Origin: Panax quinquefolius
Taxonomy: Eukaryota > Streptophyta > Magnoliopsida > Apiales > Araliaceae
Reading direction: 5' to 3'
Assembly: GCA_020205615.1 (NCBI GenBank)
Contig: CM035162.1
Location: 36,384,464-36,448,463, forward strand
Length of the DNA: 64,000 nucleotides
Of the stretch, positions 36,735 through 46,085 are shown one piece after another. The notes beneath the pieces were generated by a model. That model had not been told where the DNA came from. It searched no databases and saw nothing but the letters and a program-made list of their open reading frames with translations. Position 1 is the stretch's first letter. Each line of letters begins with the position of its first letter. Made by a program: the position numbers and the translations under genes.

Positions 36735-36941
36735 TTCTAAGGTTTGGGTTTTATGAACTAAGATTTAGATTTTATTAACTAGAGTTTAGGATTTGTTAAC
36801 TAGGATTTAGAATTTATAAATTAGAATTTATGGTTTATTAACAAGAGTTTAAGATTTATTAATAAGTGTACGTTTAGGGTTAATAAGAGTTTAGGATTTA
36901 TTAACAAATGTTTAGGGTTTATTAATCAAAGTTTAGGATTT
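36735..36941 (+). repeat. Degenerate telomere-like minisatellite
   Basis: About eight units of ~25 bases, each of the form GTTTAGGATTTATTAACAA. Several contain TTTAGGG or TTTAGGA, the plant telomere motif TTTAGGG or a one-base variant. Units differ by substitutions and length. Confidence 0.75.
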
Positions 36942-37483
36942 ATATGAGTAATTGCATTTGTAGTACTCGATCCATATTGGTAGGTACATGTAAATTTCTT
37001 TCTTTCTTGTGATATTTTTGGATAGGCAAGTGGAGTTAATTATTAAGGAATAGTTTGCCTTACCTGAATAATTAATGATAATTACAATCAGGGGTTGCGA
37101 TGGATAGCACTCCATCCCCACTTATTGACTTCCAGTTTTTTAGCTTCCGTTCTTGGTTTGGTGGTGGCGAGAGAAAATAAAATTAACGCAGTTACAAATT
37201 TTGTTCGTCTAGTATAACTTATTTTAAACGTAACGTTTGGGTTTGAAACACAGTGCACAAAAAATCATATTTAAAAATGTAATCAAAAGTTGTAGTAATT
37301 AATATGGTAGGGGACTGCCTTGGCCTTGGCCTTGGCCTTGCACCACGCACTCTCCTTTTGTAAGGGTTGCGAATGGACCGAACAAGAGACAATAAATGTC
37401 ACTGGAGTAAGTAAGGAATATTGTTAGCCCAGGCACTGGCACTACTGGCACAGCAGAATATATCTATCAATCTTGGAGTCCTT

Positions 37484-37494
37484 GCGATTTGTTT
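37484..37494. repeat. Target site duplication, left copy (GCGATTTGTTT)
   Basis: Perfect 11-base match to 39414-39424, directly outside the inverted repeats of the Mutator-like element. Length 9-11 is the Mutator signature. Confidence 0.88.
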
Positions 37495-38035
37495 GGTTAA
37501 ATATTTTCTAGGTCATTATACTATAAGTCGACTTACAAATGGGTCACTGAACTTTTTTTTCTTACAGTCAACTCACTGAACTTTAGTTTACTAACAAAAA
37601 GTTTACTATTCCGTTAAGTATGTTGACTTTTGATTTTAATTTTGGCAATGCAGTTCGTGACACGTAAAAAAAAATTCTGACGTGGCACATATCAATTCCA
37701 TGTAGCTTTCATTAGGTGGAAATGGAGCAAAATTTACAAATGTAATAACATAAATTAGAAAAGTTAGTAAAAAAATAAATAAAAATATATTCAATTGTTT
37801 TGTAATTAATATCAAATAAATTTTTATTTAATTTTTTACAAATATAATAATATAAATTTGAAAAGTTTGTCAAAAATTAAAATTAAAATTGAGGCAATAA
37901 TAATAAAATATTTGAAAATTATTATTATTATTTCAATATTATTATTATTAATAGCCATTTTTCTTCTGATTACTAAGAAAAATACACAAATCTTGCTAAT
38001 CTTAAATCAGCCTTATTTCCCACATCCGGTAAAAA

Positions 38036-38389
38036 ACGGAAACAATTTCAAGTAAAATTCTACTTCATTTTTGCTTCTTTCTAGTCCTAATCCTGCTGTG
38101 TTTCGACGGTGGTGTTTCCGGCGCAAACTCGCCGTGCAACGGCTCAATCGCGAAGTGTAACGAAAACTTGGAGAATTTGATGGATTCGGAGATAAACCGG
38201 AGGTTTCTTGAAGCAACGAGATACATCTCACTAGATGTTTTGAAGAGAAACGAGCAGGTGTGCGGCGTTGTTGTTGTTGTTGCGCATGAACACATCGTTA
38301 AAGTCCCCCATCTTCTTGGTAAAGATCAATTACAGACTAGGGATTTTCTGGGCGGGGATAATTTGGAGTTTCAAATTGATTTAAATTGA
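38036..38389 (+). pseudogene. Captured RALF peptide-precursor fragment, truncated
   Basis: One open frame of 117 codons begins at an ACG (38036) where an ATG would be expected and ends at TGA (38387). Residues 7-27 are a hydrophobic signal-peptide-like stretch (KILLHFCFFLVLILLC). Residues 34-41 hold the pro-region cysteine pair (C34, C41; CNGSIAKC). Residues 49-58 read MDSEINRRFL, the conserved RALF pro-region with the RRxL subtilase (S1P-type) cleavage site. Residues 63-76 read YISLDVLKRNEQVC, the start of the mature peptide with the YIS motif and first cysteine. Similarity stops at 38263, so the YYNC/RC half with the other three cysteines is missing and an unrelated 41-residue tail follows. 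RALFs are secreted ligands of FERONIA-type receptor kinases. This copy is probably non-functional. Confidence 0.85.
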
Positions 38390-38521
38390 ATTCTCTCCAC
38401 AATGGGTCTAATTAATTTGTGGATTTCCCAACTGATTCTTTTTGTTTATTGTTGTCTCTCTTTGCCGGATCAATTGGGTGTTTGTTTTCTTAGTGTCGTC
38501 TCTCTTGGCTGAGGTTTGATT
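38264..38521. other. Centre of the Pack-MULE between the two gene fragments
   Basis: A (GTT)n run (38266-38281) marks the end of the RALF similarity. Beyond it lies sequence of gene-like composition with a pyrimidine-rich, intron-like stretch ending in TTTTCTTAG (38482-38492). It may be part of a third captured fragment or of the RALF or TCP donor flanks. I do not recognise it. Confidence 0.4.
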
Positions 38522-38744
38522 GAGTTCCCGAGTCAACTGAAAGATTCTGGCCGCACAGGTGGCGGGGTATTCGGATCCTCCTCCCCCGGCCCTCGACCTT
38601 CGTGTGGCGGTCCTTGGTCAATGACCTCCGGGCAACGGAAGACTCCGGCGCCGGCTGAATGGACATTTGCATTTGCATCAAGGGTACCAATCCCATGGGT
38701 GGTTGTGGTTGTGGTACCAATCCCATGGGTGGTTGCATTAGCAT
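38522..38744 (-). pseudogene. Captured class I TCP transcription-factor fragment
   Basis: Read on the - strand from 38744, the frame gives a Met/Pro/Gln-rich leader (two PPMGLVP repeats), then RRSLTKDRHTKVEGRGRRIR, the basic region of a class I TCP domain. At the G-run 38564-38567 an extra base shifts the frame; in the next frame the TCP text resumes as PATCAARIFQLTREL and stops matching at 38522. Helix II and the rest of the domain are absent. TCP factors control growth and cell division in the nucleus. This is a truncated, frameshifted capture. Confidence 0.85.
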
Positions 38745-38782
38745 ATTTTTGGATTTTGTATTTTATAAATGACTTAATTATA

Positions 38783-39085
38783 AATAAAAATTTATTTGAT
38801 ATTAATTACGTAAATAATTAAATATATATTTTATTTATTTTCTTATTTTTTAATAATTTTTTCTAATTTATATTATTATATTTGTAAAGAATTAAATAAA
38901 AATTTATTTGATATTAATTACAAAATAATTAAATATATTTTTATTTATTTTCTTATTTTTGACTAACTTTTTTAATTTATATTATTATTTGTAGAGAATT
39001 AAATAAAATTCATTTGGTATTAATTACAAAAATAATTGAATATATTTTTCATTTATTTTCTTGTATTTTTGGCTATTTTTTCTAA
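38783..39085 (+). repeat. Subterminal tandem repeat of the Pack-MULE
   Basis: Three units of ~110 bases starting AATAAAAATTTATTTGATATTAATTAC at about 38783, 38895 and 39002. An inverted copy lies near the other end, at 37730-37860. Confidence 0.85.
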
Positions 39086-39413
39086 TTTATTTTAACATGT
39101 GTTGTTTTATTTGCTAATTTTTTTGACTTTATTTTATTTTTTAAAAAAATCTTTCATTTCCACTCAAAATTGGTCACATTATACATGTGAGCTTTCTCTC
39201 TCTTCCACGTAAGAAAGCCTGTGCCACATTAGAATTTTTTTTACACATACGCAGCTGATGTGGCAAATTTCGTCTAAAGTCAACACACTTAACGGAATTT
39301 CTAACGTTTTGTAAGTAAACACAAGTTCAGTGAGTTGACCGTAAGAAAAAAAAAATTCAATGACCCATTTGTAAGTCGAACTATAGTACAATGGCTTATA
39401 AAGCATTTAACCC

Positions 39414-39424
39414 GCGATTTGTTT
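39414..39424. repeat. Target site duplication, right copy (GCGATTTGTTT)
   Basis: Perfect 11-base partner of 37484-37494. Confidence 0.88.
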
Positions 39425-41774
39425 GTTGGGACAAACTTAATTATACAGTTAAGTTTCACACCATCATAGGTTTGGTGATTTAGAGTAAATGGCAACATCA
39501 TGATGCTAAAAGTAGAAAATGCAAGTAGACCATTTTTCAGTGGGTCATTTCCCAATAATTATGAGGATGCAATTTATATGGGGTTACGTAGTACTATTTT
39601 TTTAATATTAATAATAATGGAGCAACTCACGGTACAAGGATGAATTAGATTTCAATATGAATATGAAGTGGGGTACGTTTTAAAATACAATAATATACTA
39701 AATTATTTCATATTTCTTGTCTTTTTATTTTCTAATCAAACAAACCAATCACCATTTTCTGACCAATAGAGTTACAAAATTTTAACCTTTATTTATTGAG
39801 AATTTACAAATTAACACTGAAAGTTTAATTACATCTATTGTCTATGTTTTACTCTCAAATAATTTTTATCTATTTATAAAGTACTTTAATTAGAATTTAT
39901 TTTATTGTGAAGTATATTATTATTTGGTTAGCTGAAAAATAAAGTGTTATCATTAAAAGTAAAATTAATTTTTTACTTATAATTTAGTTCAAAGAAGAGG
40001 AAGAAGATAAATTTAGTCAACGCTAGTTTTAAAAGTTGACTAATGTTTAGTAGCAGCCTTGAGAAAAATAATGGACGGAGATCCCAAAGTGAAGCAGCAG
40101 CACTACTTTACTTACACAGGTGAGATTCCAAACAAATAGAGGAAAAGAGAAATAAACAAATACACATGTAGTAGTATCATTTTTTTTTTTATTTTAGAGT
40201 TGTGCATAATTATTAAAGAAATAATTATATAATATTAAATATATATATTGTCTTTGTATTGAAAAAAGATATCGTTATTTATTAGGCAAAAAATTATGTG
40301 AGAACTAAAGTTATATTTAATACATGTGGTAATTAATAGTATTAGAAACTAAGCAATTAATGCTTACTTGAAATTTTAAAACGTTATATATTAAGGAACA
40401 AAAAAAATTCTCAAAAACATTATATATTAAAGGACAGAGGGAGTGGTTAACATGAAATTAATTTTAGTCAATTTATCAATACAGTGTCAATACGCAAATC
40501 CGAAAATAATCTCTTTCTTTATTGGTCAATTGACCAACTTAATAATCACCTGATTACATCTATATATATATATATATATATAAACCGATCAGTGTAATTT
40601 TAATATATAAAAAAAAATTGAAACTGGTGTTTGTGCGATTCTAGTTCAAAAAAATTTAAGACCGATGCAGTTTTAAATTACTAAATATCTAGAACCGCAC
40701 TACAACATTGTCCTCTCTAGGCTAAGTAGGTTGAGGAGTGCCCTACCTATGTGGGTCAAGGGATTAAATTACTAGTACTAAAAAAGTAAACATAAACAAA
40801 TACTCGTAGTATTTTATAATATTAGTACTTTAAAAATTTACATATTATACAAAAATTAATATAAATAAATGAATTATGTCATATTTTTTAATTTTTATTT
40901 TAATGTATAGTATGCATTTTTATATTGACGAATAAATTTCATAATGTTAATTTAAAGTTGTATAGTTTTATTCAATTTTAGTGATAAATAATTAACTTCT
41001 TATTTGAGTTGTTTTTATAAAAGACATGTGCAATATATATATATATATATAGACATGTAGATAATGACAAAAACATGATTCATTTTATATATTAAATATT
41101 TAATATATCCCAAGCCTTTGAGTTCCCACCGATTTTCATAAATAATTTTTACTGTAAAATACAGGCTCTATTTTCGCACATAGAATAGTACTAGTACATT
41201 GAATAATTTGAACCCTCTTTCCATATCCGTTCCCAACTTATGTCATGCATGCATTTATATATATATTTAATCATCGTATATATTTTATAGAATACGAAAG
41301 ATTTATATATTATATAAAAATAAAAATATTTGAATAATTGACTGATGACCAATTAAAATGACTAGATAATATTATAAAATTTGTGTTAAGATCCGTTAAT
41401 GTCTTATTACTAGTAGTTATTGATATGTATGTATATGATTAAAACACAAAATTAACTCTTTCTCAACCGCGCATATCGCATCTGTTTATGGGGATTATAT
41501 AGTTTCCTTTAGTTTTGAATTTATAGTATAAAATATTAATTACAATTATGATTTTTCTTAATATATAAAATTATCACATCACATTTAAATTGAAAAATAT
41601 AATATTGATTTTAAGGAATTAAATTTAAACTTTTTTCCAGAACGATAGGGTCATGTTTGCTTGCAAGGATAACACTTGGGATTGAATTCCAAGTTTTTGT
41701 TAGTTTTTAAAAATAGACTTGGAAGTATTAGTCTCGTGTTAATAAAATATCTTGAAACGAGAGACTATTTAATA
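39425..41774. other. AT-rich intergenic region with repeat fragments
   Basis: No gene recognised. Short (AT)n runs lie at 40561-40581 and 41035-41051. The block 40447-40558 (GTTAACATGAAATTAATTTTAGTCAATTTATCAA ... TTGGTCAATTGACCAACTTAATAATCACC) is a hairpin-like repeat related to the MITE at 16596-16744. Confidence 0.5.
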
Positions 41775-42049
41775 CTACATTCGTTCCTAAAAGATTGTCG
41801 TTTAAGGTTTTTGCACATGGATTAAGAAAATATCATTTACCAATTAAAATTTGTTTGAAATTTCATCACTACCCCTTTATAGGAAGTTGAAAACTATTAA
41901 TACAAGAAAAAAAAAATTTTGGGACAATGAGAGAAGGTAGGGTTAATATAGGAAAGTAAATAATTTAATCTCTTCGAAAGTTGTAAATGACAAATATTTT
42001 AAAACAAATTTTTTCTTCTAAAATGACAATCTCTTAGAAACGGAGGGAG
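41775..42049. mobile_element. Stowaway-type MITE
   Basis: The left end CTACATTCGTTCCTAAAAGATTGTC pairs with the reverse complement of the right end, CTCCCTCCGTTTCTAAGAGATTGTC. TA flanks it at 41773-41774 and 42050-42051. Its length is 275 bp. Confidence 0.85.
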
Positions 42050-42414
42050 TACCATATCCAACTAGGAATTATTATAAAAAATTTGTAGACAAAATTAACC
42101 TTTAACTTCGTTTAAAATGACTAATATATCCTATGATATCCATCTTTACTCAAACTAATGAGAATATGTCCATTAAATAATTTTGGACATAATAAATATA
42201 ACATGAGAATATTTTAAATTAATTCACCAATAATTTCATAAAAAACAAACATGTAATTAAGACTATTTAATTTTAGAATTAATTAATAAATAGTATTGAG
42301 AATGGCAAACAAACATGACGTGGGAGTAATAAAATTTATGCTTCACAGAGAATAATAAACTTGTTTTGTTTTAAAAAGAAAACTTGTTGCTGGACTATGG
42401 TAGGAGAAGGATAC

Positions 42415-42487
<73 letters not shown>

Positions 42488-42600
42488 ATATCACTGGGAT
42501 TATCCGCCAATTTCTAATAACGTGTTAGATTCCTCCTCTATTTCGAAATATAAACTTGAGAACATTGGATTTATAAAAAGGAAAAGAAAAGAAAAAATGT
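42050..42600. other. Intergenic region with an (AT)n(GT)n microsatellite
   Basis: A compound microsatellite, (AT)n at 42417-42460 followed by (GT)n to 42487, lies about 0.5 kb past the stop codon of the - strand ELM2/SANT gene. No gene. Confidence 0.7.
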
Positions 42601-42728
42601 AGGATGAAAATGCATCTTATTGTTCAATGCTACAGGTAGATTTGGGACTCCTATGCTTTGGGGAAATAACTAATTTTAATTTTCTCAAAGAACACCACGT
42701 CAAGGCATTCTCAGGGTTGACAAAACCT

Positions 42729-42752
42729 CAGCAGCAGCAGCAGCAGCAGCAG
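42729..42752 (-). repeat. (CTG)n trinucleotide repeat in the predicted 3' UTR
   Basis: Eight CAG units on the + strand, so CTG in the mRNA sense of the ELM2/SANT gene, about 245 bases after its stop codon. The + strand glutamine frame here is not considered a gene. Confidence 0.75.
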
Positions 42753-42996
42753 CCGCCACTCTCAGCAGCTCTTACATGCAAGATACGACGTGCTGAATTT
42801 TCCACTGACACCTCTAGCTAATGCTTTTGTCATTGCTCGACTTGCTGTTCCAAGTGCATGTTCCAAAGATCTCTTCCATCATGTTACATGTAGGTAAAAG
42901 ATCCAAAGATTTCATTAACCCCGTTGAATATGGGGTATCACAAGGCTCCAATGCATATTCAGGTCCCAACTTATCACTAGATTTCCGGTGCAAGAA

Positions 42997-45900
42997 TTAT
43001 CCATGACCATTTTTAACCTTGATCACTTTTATAGCAGCCCTTTCACCAATTGGACAAAAAGAATCTATCATAAAAGGCTGGCCCTCGAAAGAAGTACACG
43101 AGTCTTCTTGAACATCCATGACATCAAACCTGCAATCATCAAAAGTATTTTCAATTTTTCCCTTTGACATATGATATTTTCTTTTGGTATTCTCGACAGC
43201 ATTCACCCCACCAACTTGCGAATTACCATCAACATCACCATTATCATTGTTGTCATTGTCATCATCACTGTCATCGCTGCTGCTGCTGCTGTCATCACTG
43301 CCATATTCATATTGGGTATCATCTCCATAGTCAAACTGGACACCCTGATTACTGAAACATACAGCTGCAGAATCTTCATCTTCTCCTATAACGCCAAAGG
43401 ATCCTCTACCATTTCCCTTCCACTCATCATCGTCACTGTCAATCTCCAACCAGCTAGATCTGTTCTGAGCAGCCCGCCTCCGAAGCATAAAGACATTGAA
43501 ATAATAGCTAACAAGTTCCTGTTTTGTTTGAGATGGAAACATTGTCGAGAGGTGCACCCAGAAGTTTTTCCCATGCGATGAAGAATTAGAATATACAACC
43601 TCATGAAACGCCTGTTCTTCTTCTTCAGTCCATTTATGTGCTACCTCCTCTCCCATATCAAAAAAACCCAGAGTCACAAATTTCTCATGCCCAATTGTTT
43701 CTTTTAATTTTTCTCTTGCCTCCTTGACATGCTGTTTCACACATCTAACAGAACCATCATCCAAACAGCTGCAATCTGGTCCGCCATCTTTAGTCTTACC
43801 AACATCAATTGAAAAGTCTAAGTCAGCAATGGGCATGACACAAGCCCCCTTCATTTCCTCCCCATTGTCATCAGCATCACCGCCATAGGTGGAACTTCTG
43901 GAATTTTGCTTGATAACCTCCGGGTTCCATACCGGGATATCAGCTTGATAATCTGGTCCAACAGGAACTTCTTTTCTGGGAGAAGAATTCAACAATGATG
44001 AGTATGTATCCTCAAACCGAACTAACATATTCCCAGCGAAGTTGAATTCAAAGTGTTCTGGAAAATCAGATGAGCACATAACTGCCTCAGATCCAGTATC
44101 TTCCTCACTAGTACTGCTGGTCACCCATGAAATGGGCGCACTGGTTTCAAACTCAGTATCATTAAAATCTGAGACAACATTACTAATATCATCTTTGGAC
44201 ACCTCCGGTGCTAGAGATTCACAAAAAATGCCAAGATTATGAGATATGGTTATCACATATATACTTTCATGAAGTAACTGTGGTTAAGTCAGGTTAAAAA
44301 CCACCCAGAAAGCATTAAAGATGCATACAAAGAGGTTTTACGAAGACAAATAGAGAGCCTTTCAAGGAGAACTGATCTCAAACACGACACATGTACCAAG
44401 GCATGAGTTACCATATATTGTGTTTATAACCATCTGAATTAATTGCTGAGGCTTCAGCTAATCTGGATATGGTTTCAGTGACTACGACAAAAGTAACTTT
44501 CGCCTACAGAGAAGGGCACGACGAGTGTCGCCTAGAGGTGGAGCTGCCAAGGCGCACGCCTTAGCAACTCTAGCCCTTGACGCATCTACCCATCTTCTGA
44601 CCCATTAACCCATGGACATAATACCTATAACTAAACGATTAAAAAAGGAGAAAAGGAGAAAGACAAAACCCTTATCTGGCTATCGGTAAACTTGGACTCA
44701 ACTTCATCCCATCGCAGCTCGAGTGCTCGACCTCATCGCGTTCGCAACAAGGAGAGTCGAAGACCCATCGCAACCCTTCGCGACAACATCGCAGCATCCT
44801 TCACGACAACATTTTTAGACTTGATTGCGATTCGCGACTCTTTCGCGACAACCCAGCTTCTCTCACATATAGGTTTTGCTTCTTTTCTTTTTTTGTTTCG
44901 CAAGGTCGACTGCTCTGCTTCTCTGCTTCTAAGCATTTATATATATGATATATCACGCTGCTCTGCTTCACTGTTAGTGCTTTCGTTTTTTTACTTCCAA
45001 GTATTTGCTTTATATTACACTTTACTCCAGAATTTGCCATATACACAATTATAAATATTATATATATATATATGTAATTATATATATAGGAAAAAATGTA
45101 TGTACACAGCTGTGTATTACACAGTCGGCTATGGCGACGGTTTTTTGGGCTATAGTGACGGGTAACCCGTCGCCATAGCTATTCTGGGCTATGGCGACGG
45201 GTGAACCGTCTCCATAGCCCAAAAAACCCGTCGTCATAGCCCTACTGTGTAATACACAGTTGTGTATATACATATAACCCATATATATATATTTATATTT
45301 TATATATGTACTCCTTATATTTTATCTATTGACAGTGGTTACATTTTAAGTTTTATAATTGTGTACGTGGCAATCTAATGGTTGTTCTGGATTAATATGG
45401 TTGCTACTAGTTGGATATTATTTAAGTTTCATAATTGTACACCGGATATTTTAATATAAGTGTTTTATTTTTGGATTGTTATTGCTAAGTAATTATATAA
45501 TTATGTTTTTAATGTTATTTCATAGTGTTATGTTTTGAGTTTTAATATATATGAAATTTTATTGTCAATATACTTGTTAAGTAAAATAAATAATACATAA
45601 ATTGCACATTGTAAATGATTTGTCGTCATACAGACGTCATGGTGGTCGCCTTGTCGCCTAGACGTCCTGACAGTCGACTATTGCCATCGTAGCGCCGTAA
45701 CAACTATTCCCCTAAGTTAATTCATACAAATAATCACCAAATTTTCTCCATCTTTTAAATAATATTATTAGATAAAAAAATCAAAGTTGGTTCTAAAAAA
45801 ATTGTAAATTGTCTGATTTATTTTCATGGTAAGGGGGCTATGCAAAAGAAAGAATGATAACAAGTTGCTTCAAGAAGGTAAAACAGTAAAGGTGATTCTC

Positions 45901-46079
45901 CTTTAAGACAGATGAGAGAGGAATGATAATTTCTTACCTGGGATATCAGCTTTTTGAGAGGCTCTATAGGAAGGACTAATTTCTGCAAGTGAAGTCAGCT
46001 GCTCACTAGAGTCGAGCTGTTTTGGGTGCTTAAAGGACAATTCCAGTAAATCCTCAGCAAAAGATCGTTTCAGTCCCAT
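42997..46079 (-). CDS. ELM2/SANT-domain nuclear protein
   Basis: Two coding exons on the - strand, 46079-45938 and 44210-42997, join in frame (P47-A48) to give 451 residues; donor CAG|GTAAGA, acceptor CTCTAG|CA. The N-terminus is MGLKRSFAEDLLELSFKHPK. An ELM2-type motif VPVGPDYQADIP is at 129-140, a Cys motif CSCLDDGSVRCVKQHV at 194-209, and a SANT/Myb-like helix set from KWTEEEEQAFHEVVY through VSYYFNVFMLRRR (240-293), followed by a long Ser/Asp-rich acidic stretch. The plant family (Arabidopsis At2g03470/At1g13880-like, from memory) is nuclear; ELM2-SANT pairs usually mediate histone deacetylase contacts, so a chromatin role is inferred. CAG|GTCAAAATG at 46088-46077 marks a 5' UTR intron, with a likely donor at 47617. 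The 1.7 kb coding intron holds a hairpin MITE. The predicted 3' UTR has a (CTG)n run (42729-42752). Confidence 0.88.
44211..45937 (-). other. Intron 1 of the ELM2/SANT coding region with repeats
   Basis: Bounded by GT at 45937 and AG at 44211 on the - strand. It holds a hairpin MITE (45097-45274), and two segments (44505-44575 and 45625-45712) with GGCGCACGCCTTAGCAACTCTAG and GTAGCGCCGTAACAACTA ends that resemble hAT-element termini, both in the same orientation. The rest is low complexity. No captured gene is recognised, although 44690-44870 (TCGCAACCCTTCGCGACAACATC) is GC-richer than its surroundings. Confidence 0.6.
45097..45274. mobile_element. Near-perfect hairpin MITE in the ELM2/SANT intron
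   Basis: The two ~85-base arms are inverted copies: TGTACACAGCTGTGTATTACACAG then GGCTATGGCGACGG on the left, and the reverse complement of ...CCGTCGTCATAGCCC then CTGTGTAATACACAGTTGTGTA on the right. Only a short loop separates them. It shares the GGCGACGG / CCGTCGCC core with the remnants at 15010-15330 and 17260-17370. Confidence 0.85.
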
Positions 46080-46085
46080 TTTGAC

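Larger units (their letters stand above)
37495..39413. mobile_element. Pack-MULE (Mutator-like element with two captured gene fragments)
   Basis: The termini are inverted repeats: GGTTAAATATTTTCTAGGTCATTATACTATAAGTCGACTTACAAATGGGTCA-like sequence on the left matches the reverse complement of the right end, and similarity runs inward for more than 200 bases (including the TTCCGTTAAGTATGTTGAC block and CACAT...GTGGCA). An 11-bp target duplication flanks it. Subterminal AT-rich repeats occur on both sides, three ~110-bp units at 38783-39085 and about one inverted copy at 37730-37860. The GC-richer centre (38036-38745) carries a RALF gene fragment on the + strand and a TCP gene fragment on the - strand. 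No transposase is present, so it needs one in trans. Confidence 0.85.

Noticed and set aside
36735..36941. Telomere end
   Set aside because: The motif is degenerate and short, with genes and transposons on both sides. It is at most an interstitial remnant.
37858..38055. Ile/Leu-rich 65-codon frame inside the Pack-MULE
   Set aside because: It translates the AT-rich subterminal repeat. The RALF frame is different and begins at 38036.
42627..42821. + strand frame with a glutamine run
   Set aside because: It lies antisense to the predicted 3' UTR of the ELM2/SANT gene and arises from a CAG microsatellite. No domain or promoter supports it.
43171..43581. + strand frame of 136 codons
   Set aside because: It is antisense to the acidic, repetitive coding part of the ELM2/SANT gene, and is a shadow frame.
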